The notes under the pieces were generated by a model that saw nothing but the letters and a program-made list of their open reading frames with translations, was not told the DNA's origin and made no database searches. 64,000 nt of DNA from Lachnospiraceae bacterium UBA7202 (GTDB lineage Bacteria; Bacillota; Clostridia; Lachnospirales; Lachnospiraceae), in NCBI GenBank assembly GCA_002490705.1, contig DKUO01000048.1, forward strand, positions 1 through 64,000. Reading direction: 5' to 3'. Positions 23,723 through 32,539 of this stretch are shown in pieces (the stretch's first letter is position 1; every line of letters starts with the position of its first letter). Both the position numbers and the translations under genes were made by a program.

Positions 23723-26353
23723 TTAGTAATGCATGAAGTCCTTCTCACGCAATATAATCATGTCCTCTTCATCATACCTCTTTGCGAGCAAAATATCCAT
23801 AAAATGTTTTGGTGTTTTTTTATTTGCATACTCAATCGCCTCATCCACCAGCTCTCTCACCTCGGCAAGCGTCACCTCATGATCGTTCGTCTGCCTGTCT
23901 GCGATTCTCGTATGAAGCGCCAGAATACCGAATTCGTCAATAGAATACTCCTGCTCCTCCGCATACTGTTTTGCATAAGCCACCAGAGACTCATCGTCCA
24001 GCGGCTCCACGTCTACGCGCAGATTAAAATTATTGACAAGCGCTTTGTTTTTCTTGAGCAGCTCATCCATCTCCGATTTCGTCCCCGTAAGCAGAACCAA
24101 AATACCCATCTTATCTTTTTCCAGCACCTTGATCATGGAAGCCACCGTGGCCTGTTTCAGTCTTGCCGCCTCCGCGATAATCAGCGCGCCGTTGTTCAGC
24201 TTTGAAAAAGTCGCTTCCACATCCTTCTTGTTAAGGACAGGGCCTTCTACCTTCGCCACTTTGCCGGAAAAATTATTGTCGTTGTACTGCATCTCACGGA
24301 TCAACGCCTTCGCCAAAGACAGGGTTGTGATCTCTTCCTCTCCGGTAATGATGATATTACCCGTGCAGGAGGCAAGACTCATATTGTCCAATGTATGAAT
24401 CAACTGTCTTCTGGACTTGCGCTGATGGACAAACTTGCCGAAAAGCTCCTGTTCCTCCACGCTCAACTCTCTGTCCTTTACCGCTTCTTCCCCTGCGCCT
24501 GTCTCCTCTGTCTGCTCTTTCTCTACCTGCGCTTTCTCCGCCGATGCCTTTCCCTTCTTCTCGGGTCTTGCGGACGTCTTTATCTCCTCCGCCGTTTCTG
24601 CTTCCGTCTCCACCGGCGCTTCTTCCGGCGCTTCCTCCGGTTCTGCCGCTTCCGGCTCTTCCGCTTTCTCCTGCGGCTTAGAAACCGGCATTTCTTTCTT
24701 CTCTACAGGCTTCTCATTCAAATCGTCATCAGGAAAAACTACCTTTTTGACCTGCGGGTTTCTCCCGGATTCCTTCATGATGGCCGCCATAAACGCCTTC
24801 TCCAGCTCCTCCAGAAGACCGTTTTTGGTCGCCTCATCAAAATTTGCAAACAGGCTTCCCGTCTGGGCAAGGATATGCTGGCGGACGTCTTCCATCCGCT
24901 TCTCCCTGTTATCCTGCTTCATCTGTTCCCACTCAGCCATAATGTCGTCGATGCTGAGCTGTCCCGTTATCTGCTTTTCTACCTTCGCCGCATCGGGCAG
25001 CACAATGCTGAGCTGTCCATCGTACTCCTGAGAGAGAAATTTATCATACTCCGAAGGTTTCTGAGCCTCCATCGCCTGTTCCCGAAGCGTCCTCGCCTGT
25101 AATCTTTCGGCCTCCTTCGTCATTTCCTCTATAATTTTCTGCGCGTCAAAGACCAGCGTATCGTCCTTCACGATCTCCTCACTGGCTTTTTGCAGTTCCT
25201 CTTCATTTAAGACGTTTACATTCTTCACCTGAGGCAGTTTGGCCGTCTCCTCCAAAAGCGGCGCAATCAAAGCGTCTGTGATGGACGGCGCCTCCTGCTC
25301 CAAAGTCTCCGGCTCTGCCTCTTCTTCGGGAATTTCCGGCTCTTCTTCCTCAGGAGACGTCCCGGACTCTTCCTCCTCAAAAGTGTTTCCGCCCTCTTCA
25401 ATCTCCTCTATTTCCTCCACACCGTCGTCCGCGTCTTCCGCAAGAACCTCCTTCATGCTCTCCGCCAGGGCCATCTGTAGATTGATGGTATTGTACTGCC
25501 CCACATCAACGGTCTTGACCTCCGGCAGCTCTGTGGTAGGTGCAGCGAGAACGCTCTGCATATATGCCGCATCCTCCTCCTCGCTTTGGTCAGGCATTTC
25601 CTCCTGCGGTTCGTCCTCCGGCAATACATCTTCCGGCTCATCGGCCTGCGTCTCCTCCGGCTCGTCGTCGTCCACATCCTCACCGGCGCTTCTCCCCTCA
25701 ATATAAGCGTCGTACTTATCCTGCTGTTCCGGGGAAAGCGGCTGATGCAGCGCCTTTAACTCCAACGCTTTTATGACATATCTGCCCTCTCCGAACCAGA
25801 GGAACATTTCGTCGCACTCTTCCACACACTTCGTCGTCAGGCCAATCCGATGGTAAAGATAAGCCAGCTCGTACACCCATTTTTCTCTCGGCTCCCGCTT
25901 CTTAAACTCCTCTAGAATCGCTATCCGTTCCTCAATGCTCACATCCAGCGCTTCATAGAGCCGGTACTGCAACACATAGCGCCCGGTGTCTCTCGGCGCG
26001 ATCTGTACGAACTCCTTATAATATTCGCTGGCCTGATCGTATTCTCCCATCTTAATGCAGAGTTCACACAGGGAATAGATGATCAGTCTGCCCGTTGGAT
26101 GTTTCTCATAGGCCATCAGAAGAATATCCTTACTCTCCTGATACCGCCTGTTGATCTTATATAAGTCGCTTATCGTGCACAGCATCATAACGCTTCTGAC
26201 CCTGCGCCAGTCGATTTTATCCGCGATCTTTACCGCTTCCGCGTACTCTCCTTCTGCGATCAGCGCCTTGATTTCATCAGCGCTGGCTTTGTACTCAAAT
26301 TTATCCAAGGTACCCACCTCATCAACGTACTTTATTCTTTTATCCGTCTGCAA
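23723..26353 (-). CDS. TPR protein with acidic linker and degenerate AAA-like C-terminal domain
   Basis: The 876-residue protein has three regions: residues about 25-210 are TPR-like helical repeats; about 215-600 is low-complexity, very rich in Glu and Pro; and about 640-876 resembles an AAA+ domain. In it the P-loop position reads GNIIITGEEEITTLS with no lysine, and the Walker B position reads GALIIAEAARL, so ATP turnover is unlikely. I cannot name it further. The 5' end is uncertain: a TTG at 26353 opens the frame, but a TTG at 26308 follows a better GAGGTGG site. It lies between rsmA and glgB on the same strand and has its own promoter. Confidence 0.6.
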   Translation of the reverse strand: MQTDKRIKYVDEVGTLDKFEYKASADEIKALIAEGEYAEAVKIADKIDWRRVRSVMMLCTISDLYKINRRYQESKDILLMAYEKHPTGRLIIYSLCELCIKMGEYDQASEYYKEFVQIAPRDTGRYVLQYRLYEALDVSIEERIAILEEFKKREPREKWVYELAYLYHRIGLTTKCVEECDEMFLWFGEGRYVIKALELKALHQPLSPEQQDKYDAYIEGRSAGEDVDDDEPEETQADEPEDVLPEDEPQEEMPDQSEEEDAAYMQSVLAAPTTELPEVKTVDVGQYNTINLQMALAESMKEVLAEDADDGVEEIEEIEEGGNTFEEEESGTSPEEEEPEIPEEEAEPETLEQEAPSITDALIAPLLEETAKLPQVKNVNVLNEEELQKASEEIVKDDTLVFDAQKIIEEMTKEAERLQARTLREQAMEAQKPSEYDKFLSQEYDGQLSIVLPDAAKVEKQITGQLSIDDIMAEWEQMKQDNREKRMEDVRQHILAQTGSLFANFDEATKNGLLEELEKAFMAAIMKESGRNPQVKKVVFPDDDLNEKPVEKKEMPVSKPQEKAEEPEAAEPEEAPEEAPVETEAETAEEIKTSARPEKKGKASAEKAQVEKEQTEETGAGEEAVKDRELSVEEQELFGKFVHQRKSRRQLIHTLDNMSLASCTGNIIITGEEEITTLSLAKALIREMQYNDNNFSGKVAKVEGPVLNKKDVEATFSKLNNGALIIAEAARLKQATVASMIKVLEKDKMGILVLLTGTKSEMDELLKKNKALVNNFNLRVDVEPLDDESLVAYAKQYAEEQEYSIDEFGILALHTRIADRQTNDHEVTLAEVRELVDEAIEYANKKTPKHFMDILLAKRYDEEDMIILREKDFMHY

Positions 26354-26374
26354 AATAACCCTATTATCTGTTTC

Positions 26375-26403
26375 AGTTTACCATAGTCCATTGTCAATGT
26401 AAA
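26375..26403 (-). promoter_or_regulatory. Promoter of the TPR/AAA-like gene
   Basis: Minus strand: -35 TTTACA (26398-26403), 17-bp spacer, -10 TAAACT (26375-26380). It lies in the 144-bp gap after rsmA. Confidence 0.5.
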
Positions 26404-26497
26404 TAAAATCCGCTGAAAAAAAGTACCTCTCTTCCCAATATATGGAGCCTTTTTATAAAAATATCACTTTATCTTGTATTTTTTCCCTGATTGCCTC

Positions 26498-27364
26498 CTA
26501 TGCTCCCATTTCCAAAAGCCGATTTGATAATTCTGAAAACTGTTTTAAAGTGAGCGTTTCCCCGCGCACTGTTTTCGAGAGCCCCATCTCTTCCAACGCC
26601 TCTTCCACCTGTCCTCTGGTAACGCCGAGACCGCCCGCGTTTGCCAGGCCGTTGGCTAACGTCTTTCTTCTCTGGTTGAAGGAGGCCCTGATCACGGCGA
26701 AGAGAAAAGCCTCGTCCGCCGCGTCAACCGGCGGCTTTTCATATCTGACCAGACGCACCACCGTACTGTCCACGTTCGGACGCGGCAGGAAACAGGAGGC
26801 CGGTACTCTGGCCACAATCTCCGGCTTCGCATAATACTGCACTGCCAGCGACAACGCTCCATAATCTTTCGTGCCGGGCCCTGTCTGCATACGCTCCGCC
26901 ACTTCACTCTGCACCATAACCGTAATGCTAAGAAGTGGCATATGGCTTTCAAAAAGCGCCATAATAATGGGTGTGGTGATATAATAGGGAAGATTCGCCA
27001 CAACCTTAATGGGTCTGCCGCCGCTTTGTTCCGCTAAGGCGGGCAAATCCACCTTCAAAATATCCTCGCACAGAACCGTGACATTAGGATAGGAAGACAA
27101 CGTATCCTGAAGGATCGGAATCAGTCCCCTGTCAATCTCAACCGCGATAACCTGTCCCGCCGTCTCCGCCAGATACTGCGTCATCGTACCGATCCCCGGC
27201 CCGATTTCCAAAACGCAGTCTTCCCGGGTGATCTGCGCCGCTTCTACGATCTTGTGTAGAATATTTGCGTCAATCAAAAAATTCTGCCCGTATTTCTTCT
27301 GCATCCGAAACTGATATTTTTTCAGTATCTCCGACGTGTTGGTATAACTTCCCAAATCAGCCAT
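26498..27364 (-). CDS. rsmA: 16S rRNA (adenine1518-N6/adenine1519-N6) dimethyltransferase
   Basis: A 288-residue SAM-dependent enzyme (KsgA) that dimethylates two adenines in the 3' hairpin of 16S rRNA during small-subunit maturation. SAM motif I is VLEIGPGIGT and the catalytic motif IV is NLPYYI; the C-terminal helical domain carries FNQRRKTLANGL. It follows tatD by 17 bp, a common gene order in Firmicutes. Length and motifs are normal. Confidence 0.97.
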   Translation of the reverse strand: MADLGSYTNTSEILKKYQFRMQKKYGQNFLIDANILHKIVEAAQITREDCVLEIGPGIGTMTQYLAETAGQVIAVEIDRGLIPILQDTLSSYPNVTVLCEDILKVDLPALAEQSGGRPIKVVANLPYYITTPIIMALFESHMPLLSITVMVQSEVAERMQTGPGTKDYGALSLAVQYYAKPEIVARVPASCFLPRPNVDSTVVRLVRYEKPPVDAADEAFLFAVIRASFNQRRKTLANGLANAGGLGVTRGQVEEALEEMGLSKTVRGETLTLKQFSELSNRLLEMGA

Positions 27365-27381
27365 GAAATCGTTTCTCCCTC

Positions 27382-28152
27382 TTAGCCTTCCAGTCCGAAC
27401 AGCTTTCTTGCATTGCGCTCCGTTTGCTCCGTTACTTCCTCACAAGAAATCCCCTTAAGCTCTGAAATAGCCGAAACCACATAGGGCAGATTCAGAGAAG
27501 AATTGCGCTCTCCCCTGTGGGGCTCCGGTGAAAGATAGGGGCTGTCCGTCTCCAGAAGAATCCTGTCCATGGGAATATACTGCACAGCCTCTTTCAGCTT
27601 CTTCGCATTCTTAAAGGTAATCACACCCCCGATGCCGAAATAGTAATCCATATTCAAATACTCCCTGGCCATCTCTTTCGTATAGGAAAAGCAGTGCACT
27701 ACGCCGCCCGTCTCTTCCGCATGGAGCGCCCGCATCATATCCAGTGTATCCTTCGCCGCCTCACGGGAATGGATGATAACGGGAAGCCCCACCTCCCTCG
27801 CAAGATCTAACTGCATTTCAAACCACTTCTTCTGCAAAGATACGTCAGGTTCAGGATAATGATAATCCAGTCCCATCTCTCCCACTGCCACCACTTTTTC
27901 GTGGCCGCACAGACTACGCAGACGTGCCATTCCCTCCTCGGTAAGTTCTGCCACCTCACTGGGATGTACGCCCACCGCCCCGTACACAAAAGGATACTTT
28001 TCCGCAAGCTTCACGGTTGCCTCACTCCCGGCAATGCTTGCGCCGATATTGACCACCGTGCCGATTCCGTGTTCCGCCAAAGAAAAAAGAAGTTCTTCCC
28101 TGTCCGAATCAAACGCTTCATCATCGTAATGCGCATGGCTTTCAAAAATCAT
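27382..28152 (-). CDS. tatD: TatD family metal-dependent hydrolase (deoxyribonuclease)
   Basis: A 256-residue TIM-barrel amidohydrolase. Metal and active-site residues are seen in ESHAHYDD, VGEMGLDYHY, VIIHSREA, VVHCFSY and LLETDSPYL. TatD proteins act as 3'-5' exonucleases on DNA or in tRNA quality control. A strong AAAGGGG ribosome site precedes the start. It is the first gene of a run with rsmA. Confidence 0.95.
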   Translation of the reverse strand: MIFESHAHYDDEAFDSDREELLFSLAEHGIGTVVNIGASIAGSEATVKLAEKYPFVYGAVGVHPSEVAELTEEGMARLRSLCGHEKVVAVGEMGLDYHYPEPDVSLQKKWFEMQLDLAREVGLPVIIHSREAAKDTLDMMRALHAEETGGVVHCFSYTKEMAREYLNMDYYFGIGGVITFKNAKKLKEAVQYIPMDRILLETDSPYLSPEPHRGERNSSLNLPYVVSAISELKGISCEEVTEQTERNARKLFGLEG

Positions 28153-28262
28153 GTGATATGCCCCTTTCCCGCCTTAAGTCTGTGAATAATGTATCATTTT
28201 GACACAGGAAATGCAATCTGTAAACAATTTTGAAATATTCTTAAATTTTCTTTAAAAAATGC

Positions 28263-28291
28263 TTGCATTACGGAAAACATTATACTATAAT
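28263..28291 (+). promoter_or_regulatory. Promoter of tRNA-Lys
   Basis: -35 TTGCAT (28263-28268), 17-bp spacer, -10 TATAAT (28286-28291). It fires toward the tRNA gene 79 bp downstream. The spacer and flanks are AT-rich. Confidence 0.78.
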
Positions 28292-28305
28292 AACTTTTGC
28301 GTTGA

Positions 28306-28346
28306 TTGAATACGGGTATTCAATCCCGAGAATGCTTCGTATTCTC
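28306..28346 (+). promoter_or_regulatory. Two hairpins in the tRNA-Lys leader
   Basis: A perfect palindrome TTGAATAC-GG-GTATTCAA (28306-28323) is followed by GAGAATGC-TTC-GTATTCTC (28328-28346, one wobble). They lie between promoter and mature tRNA and would be in the primary transcript, probably removed with the 5' leader by RNase P or other nucleases. Confidence 0.5.
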
Positions 28347-28369
28347 CGCAATTTTAATACCAAGGACAT

Positions 28370-28442
28370 GCACCGCTAGCTCAGTTGGTAGAGCACCTGA
28401 CTCTTAATCAGGGTGTCCAGGGTTCGAGCCCCTGGCGGTGCA
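28370..28442 (+). tRNA. tRNA-Lys (anticodon CUU)
   Basis: A 73-nt gene with acceptor stem GCACCGC / GCGGTGC and discriminator A. The D arm contains AGCTCAGTTGGTAGAGC, the anticodon stem-loop CCTGA-CTCTTAA-TCAGG gives CUU, and the T loop reads GTTCGAGCC. CCA is not encoded. Confidence 0.96.
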
Positions 28443-28448
28443 TTATAA

Positions 28449-28493
28449 GGACTGTTTTTGGAGACGTAAGCGCTCTGGGGACGGTTCTTTTTA
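28449..28493 (+). repeat. REP-like tandem motif after tRNA-Lys, possible terminator
   Basis: Two similar units, GGACTGTTTTTGGAGAC and GGGGACGGTTCTTTTT, lie in tandem just past the tRNA. The second unit matches a short motif I recall as dispersed in Clostridia genomes, but no transposase is nearby. The T runs could also end tRNA transcription. Confidence 0.4.
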
Positions 28494-28503
28494 TTTCCTC
28501 AAC

Positions 28504-29352
28504 TCAAAACCGCACGCCTAAAAGCTGTATCAGCGCGCCTGCACCCACGCCGATCGCATACAACAGGGCAAAAATCCGCAGATTCTCCCTTCTGTTATCA
28601 TTCACTCTAAGTAAAACTAAAAAGCCAACGCCTGAGCCCGACAAAAGTCCTGCCATCAATGCGCCTGCGTTTAACACACCGCCCAAATAAAGCTGGGTGA
28701 GAACCACTGAGGAAGCACAGTTCGGAATCATGCCGACAAGCGCAGACAAAAACAGGCTCAAAGCCGGCTTACCCTGAACCAACGCCGCCAATGTCTCCTC
28801 ACCGATCAATGCAATGGTAAAATTCAAAACCAGAGAAACTACTATTATATATAGGAAGATTTTCCATGTGTGGTGAAACGCCGATCGCCAAATTCCCTTC
28901 TCACAGTGGCAGTGATGGCGCTCACACAGATGCCCGATCTGCATCTCCACTTTTCTATGGAGCAAAAAATCCACCAGAAATCCCGCCGCAAGCGCGAAGA
29001 TCACTTTCAGCAGAAGAATTTTCCCAATCATGGAAGGCGCCACATTTTCCGATATCATAATGGGAAGCATTTCATCGGAGGTAGACAAAAACACAGCTAT
29101 CAGTGTTCCCGTCGTTATGATCCTGCCTGCATAAAGATTTGCCGCAGCGGCGGAAAAACCACACTGCGGAAAAATACCGAGCAAACCGCCGATGGCCGGC
29201 CCTGCCTTCCCGGATTTTTTGACAATCTCCTGCATTCTCCCGCCCGTCCAATGTTCCAGGCATTCCATCGCAAGATAAGCCAGAAAGAGAAAAGGCAAAA
29301 GCTTAAGCGCGTCAATACCTGTATCAAAAAGCACATCTAAAATAACGTCCAT
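28504..29352 (-). CDS. Putative ten-helix heavy-metal exporter (ArsP_2 / putative manganese transporter family)
   Basis: A 282-residue polytopic membrane protein with about ten helices in two pseudo-repeats, each carrying a proline-cysteine motif: FPQCGFSAAA in the first half and IPNCASSVVL in the second. A cytoplasmic loop near residue 140 is rich in Cys and His (CERHHCHCEKG), suggesting metal sensing or binding. This fits PF11449. The metal is not known; arsenic and manganese names are both applied to the family. An inverted repeat lies between its promoter and start. Confidence 0.8.
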   Translation of the reverse strand: MDVILDVLFDTGIDALKLLPFLFLAYLAMECLEHWTGGRMQEIVKKSGKAGPAIGGLLGIFPQCGFSAAAANLYAGRIITTGTLIAVFLSTSDEMLPIMISENVAPSMIGKILLLKVIFALAAGFLVDFLLHRKVEMQIGHLCERHHCHCEKGIWRSAFHHTWKIFLYIIVVSLVLNFTIALIGEETLAALVQGKPALSLFLSALVGMIPNCASSVVLTQLYLGGVLNAGALMAGLLSGSGVGFLVLLRVNDNRRENLRIFALLYAIGVGAGALIQLLGVRF

Positions 29353-29371
29353 ATGTCCTCCACATTATTTT

Positions 29372-29436
29372 CCCCACGTTATGGGGTATGGCGATAATTA
29401 CCGAATATATGATACCATTCTTTGAAAAAAAAGCAA
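29372..29436 (-). promoter_or_regulatory. Promoter and candidate operator of the metal exporter
   Basis: Minus strand: -35 TTGCTT (29431-29436), 16-bp spacer, -10 TATCAT (29409-29414). A 5+5 inverted repeat CCCCA-N5-TGGGG occupies 29372-29386, just downstream of the expected transcription start. G/C-run repeats like this occur at CsoR-type metal operators; the match is only suggestive. Confidence 0.45.
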
Positions 29437-29562
29437 GAGTGAGTAATTTTGCACAAAAAGCACATATTTTTCCTTTTTCAACAATCTTTTGCGAAATAGA
29501 GATTGATTCTTTAGGAAAAATGTACTAAGATAGAATTGTGTAGCAAATGAGGGAGGTTCGGA

Positions 29563-29832
29563 ATGGAAGGCTTAAAAAATATCATGGAAGATGCCGTGGA
29601 ATATCAGCTGAATAAGCTGTTGCCCACGATGCCTGAAGTATGTTCTTGCGAAAACTGCAAGCTGGACATGATGTCCTATGCATTGAACAGACTTTCACCC
29701 CAATATGTACGTACAGATACCGGTGCGCTTTATCAAAAGCTGAGCAATTACCAGCCGCAGGCCGAGGTAGAGATTATGACCACCGTAGTGTCCGCCATCA
29801 ATAAGATCGGCGCGCATCCGTCGCATGAATAG
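29563..29832 (+). CDS. ComFB family protein
   Basis: An 89-residue soluble protein matching late competence protein ComFB: an N-terminal helix MEDAVEYQLNKLLPTMPEVC, a CSCENC motif near residues 27-32, and the MSYALNRLSPQYV segment. Some ComFB homologues in other bacteria have been reported to bind cyclic dinucleotides, so a signalling role is possible. It is a single-gene unit with a GGGAGG ribosome site and its own strong terminator. Confidence 0.85.
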   Translation: MEGLKNIMEDAVEYQLNKLLPTMPEVCSCENCKLDMMSYALNRLSPQYVRTDTGALYQKLSNYQPQAEVEIMTTVVSAINKIGAHPSHE

Positions 29833-29852
29833 TTTCATTTTTTCTACGAGCT

Positions 29853-29884
29853 AAACCCGGGTGTCCTCTGCACCCGGGTTTTTA
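29853..29884 (+). terminator. Intrinsic terminator of comFB
   Basis: A perfect GC-rich stem AACCCGGGTG / CACCCGGGTT with a 7-nt loop is followed by TTTTTA. It is one of the clearest terminators in the window. Confidence 0.92.
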
Positions 29885-29906
29885 TGTCTTCCGTCTCTAG
29901 CTCTTT

Positions 29907-31115
29907 TCAATTTTCCACAATCTCCATCTTTATTTCTCTCCCTTCCCTTTCCCTGTAATAATCAACATGCTCCTGTACATCCATCTGCAGATGCTCCTCG
30001 TAGTCTGCCTTTGTGGTGACGCAAAAATCACTCACCTCCCCGTCCCACCTGATCCCTATCAGATACGATGTACCGTCTTCTCCGACAAACAGGACATCTA
30101 CCAGTCTGCCCACTTTTTCATCGGTGACATTGACCCGATAATAGCTTTTCACTTCTTTAAAATCACCTCGGATTTCCAGTTTCCCTTCCAAAAAGCTTTG
30201 CGCCTGCTTCTTAATCGCGGCGATTTTTCCCGGTGCCTCCGATACAGCAGGTTTCACCTTCTCGCTTCCCTCGATATCGTTGCTGTATGCCAGAGAACGC
30301 AATGTACCGTCCGCAGCGTCAATAAAGAAATAATAATATCTGTAATTTCCCATATCGCTCCAGTTCACACAATAAGTACCTACAACATGTGTCGGAGAAG
30401 AATCCGGATCATTATAATAATGATTTAATTCCATACCGCTCCCGTCCAGTCCGTAAATCTGTTTCAGATATTCTGTGGCAGTTTCCACAGCCTGTTCTTC
30501 CGTAATGCCGCCGGACGCAACCACCTCTTTGGCCTGCTCTTTTTCCGCCGCCTTTCTCTCGGCAATTGCGTCGGCGTTCTGCTCCTGAAGGGCATAATCG
30601 CGCTTTTTCTCGAAGTCAATCTGTTCCAGAATCTCTTCGTCCGTCAATTCCCGATCTGCCGGCAGATAGAATGCGGAAGTCGTTGTCAGAAAACAAAACT
30701 CGTGTTCCGCCGCCTCCTCCTCGCTGTCCACCTGCGTCAGTTCCCCCTCAGGGAAAAGACCATCCAGATACTGTGTATAGAGCTTTCCCCTGCGTTCCTT
30801 TTCCCCCTGTGTATATTCTCTGGTAAAACTGTTCGCCTCCGTGCGCTGCTCCCGCATCTGCTCTGCAATCTGGGTAACCTCCTCCTCCGGCAGGCTTTCC
30901 ATCCGCTCCTGCACAATAGAATTGACTAAGGCGCGCACCGGAACGCTCAAAACCCCTGCCGCAAGAACACAGAATGCAACGGCGGCCGCAATTCGCATTG
31001 CACCCGCATATCTGTGCGGCCTTTTCTTTTCCCGTATCTCCAGAATCATCTGTTCCTGCTTTGCTTTGTCAAACTCTATTTCATTTACCGCATTTCTCAG
31101 ATCCGTAAGTTTCAT
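29907..31115 (-). CDS. Probable anti-sigma factor / membrane-anchored hypothetical protein
   Basis: A 402-residue protein with a short cytoplasmic N terminus, one membrane helix near residues 43-65, and a large extracytoplasmic domain rich in Glu. The position 62 bp downstream of an ECF sigma gene on the same strand, and the topology, fit an anti-sigma factor. No zinc-type HxxxCxxC motif is seen. A GITEEQAVETATEYLKQ segment near residue 215 and the following strands resemble a PepSY-like fold. The start at 31115 follows AAAGGAC. The signal it senses is unknown. Confidence 0.55.
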   Translation of the reverse strand: MKLTDLRNAVNEIEFDKAKQEQMILEIREKKRPHRYAGAMRIAAAVAFCVLAAGVLSVPVRALVNSIVQERMESLPEEEVTQIAEQMREQRTEANSFTREYTQGEKERRGKLYTQYLDGLFPEGELTQVDSEEEAAEHEFCFLTTTSAFYLPADRELTDEEILEQIDFEKKRDYALQEQNADAIAERKAAEKEQAKEVVASGGITEEQAVETATEYLKQIYGLDGSGMELNHYYNDPDSSPTHVVGTYCVNWSDMGNYRYYYFFIDAADGTLRSLAYSNDIEGSEKVKPAVSEAPGKIAAIKKQAQSFLEGKLEIRGDFKEVKSYYRVNVTDEKVGRLVDVLFVGEDGTSYLIGIRWDGEVSDFCVTTKADYEEHLQMDVQEHVDYYREREGREIKMEIVEN

Positions 31116-31177
31116 ATGCCATCGTCCTTTCTCTATATTTTCCATTCTTTTCCCGGCAGTTCCGGCATCCGCACACG

Positions 31178-31633
31178 CTATCCCTCTTCCAATCGCAGCC
31201 GCAGCAGTTTTCTTCCCCGCTGTAATCTCTTTTTCACAGCGTTGACAGAAACGCCTAATATCTCTGACACTTCTTTTGTCTTATATCCTTCTATGTAATA
31301 TAGATAGACAGCCGCCTTTACCGGTATCGGAAGCGCGACCAGCTGCGTCAGGATATCACTGTACTCCGGGTCTTCATAGCTTGCAGTGATTGTTGAAAGC
31401 TCCACCTGGGGATGGCGCAGATGAAACCGCCGCATATCAATACACCGATTTTGCGCCACCTTAATCAGCCACGCCTTCTCATGTTCCGCATCCCGAAACC
31501 CCTTCGTGCGTTCCAGATACTTGCAGATGGTATCCTGTACCGCGTCCTGTGCGTCCGTTTCATTTCCCAGCATAACCACACAGATCCGGTAAAGCATCGG
31601 GCTGTATTTTGTCACGATTTCTTCTATTGTCAT
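31178..31633 (-). CDS. ECF-type RNA polymerase sigma factor
   Basis: A 151-residue sigma-70 family protein with only regions 2 and 4. Region 2 is seen as DAQDAVQDTICKYLE and AWLIKVAQNRCIDMRR, and region 4 as YIEGYKTKEVSEILGVSVNA followed by VKKRLQRGRKLL. The gene heads a two-gene unit with a likely anti-sigma partner, which normally reflects autoregulated surface-stress control. The start at 31633 is favoured over a GTG one codon upstream. Confidence 0.92.
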   Translation of the reverse strand: MTIEEIVTKYSPMLYRICVVMLGNETDAQDAVQDTICKYLERTKGFRDAEHEKAWLIKVAQNRCIDMRRFHLRHPQVELSTITASYEDPEYSDILTQLVALPIPVKAAVYLYYIEGYKTKEVSEILGVSVNAVKKRLQRGRKLLRLRLEEG

Positions 31634-31720
31634 CACTCTTTCACCTTTCCCAATCTGCAGACTATTTTGCGCGCTCTACTTATAACACGCCCCGGCTTCG
31701 CAAATGGTGCCGGGCCCAAA

Positions 31721-31754
31721 GAAAAAAAAGACAGAAAACTTTCGTTCTCTGCCT
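31721..31754 (-). terminator. Intrinsic terminator of the CarD-like gene
   Basis: Minus strand: AGGCAGAGAAC-GAAA-GTTTTCTGTCT, an 11-bp stem with two G-U pairs and a GNRA tetraloop, followed by eight T. It lies 16 bp past the stop. Confidence 0.93.
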
Positions 31755-31769
31755 TTCCTGTTTTCCGTT

Positions 31770-32285
31770 TTATACACTTGTTTTCTGCTTGTCTACCGCC
31801 TCCGCAATATAAGCCTCAACCTTATCCTTCGGTATGGAGAGGGCTATCGACATTTCACTGTAAAGAAGCTCCTCCGCCTTATGCAGATACTGCTCGTCCG
31901 AGGAAAGAACCTTTTTCCCCTCATTGATGCGGCTTCTCTTTCGCTGGTAAAGCGTCTTGATAATTTGTACCAGACTTCTGGAATCGTAGGTGCGGATCGC
32001 TTCCTTGTAGGTCTGCTCCCTGCGCTTTTCCTCCTGAATCCACACCGTTTCGATCTCCTCAATGTGCGCAATCAGCTTCTCAGCCTCTTCCTTATTCATA
32101 ATCCTGCGCATGACAATCTTCTCATTATTGACAGGCGTGTAAATCGTGCTGGCTTTCTCAAAAACAGGTTCCAACACATAATACTTTTTCTCCTGATCAA
32201 ACCGATCAATCGGATTTCCCGTAATGTCAATAACACGGCAGACACCGTGCCCGCCGCACATAATCAGTTCACCCTTCTCAAACAT
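31770..32285 (-). CDS. CarD-like transcriptional regulator
   Basis: A 171-residue protein with an N-terminal CarD/TRCF RNA-polymerase interaction domain: MFEKGELIMCGGHGVCRV and YYVLEPVFEKASTIYTPV. A charged helical C-terminal half may bind DNA. CarD proteins contact the RNA polymerase beta subunit and stabilise open promoter complexes. The start at 32285 follows TGGAGGGG; a longer frame upstream has no ribosome site. It is monocistronic with a strong terminator. Confidence 0.85.
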   Translation of the reverse strand: MFEKGELIMCGGHGVCRVIDITGNPIDRFDQEKKYYVLEPVFEKASTIYTPVNNEKIVMRRIMNKEEAEKLIAHIEEIETVWIQEEKRREQTYKEAIRTYDSRSLVQIIKTLYQRKRSRINEGKKVLSSDEQYLHKAEELLYSEMSIALSIPKDKVEAYIAEAVDKQKTSV

Positions 32286-32539
32286 AGTACCCCTCCAAAT
32301 TTTCTGACCCCTGGTTCGTTGACAGCTTCCATTACGGCGGCCCGTCTTTATCAGAATATGCCAAAGCCGCAGTACCCCGTATTTATTGTAACACTTCAAA
32401 ATCTTCCTCGTAAGTACTTTCGAAACGGAAAAATCAATTTCGGCACATTTGATGACATAAGCCGTCTTTTCTGTTGTGAAAATTTGCTAAAAAGAAATGT
32501 CTGAAAAAGCGATTCCCGAAAAAATACCCCTTTACTTAT

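Noticed and set aside
23723..25706. Long plus-strand frames rich in Ser/Pro opposite the TPR/AAA-like gene
   Set aside because: They are antisense shadows of a Glu-rich low-complexity region and lack ribosome sites and family features.
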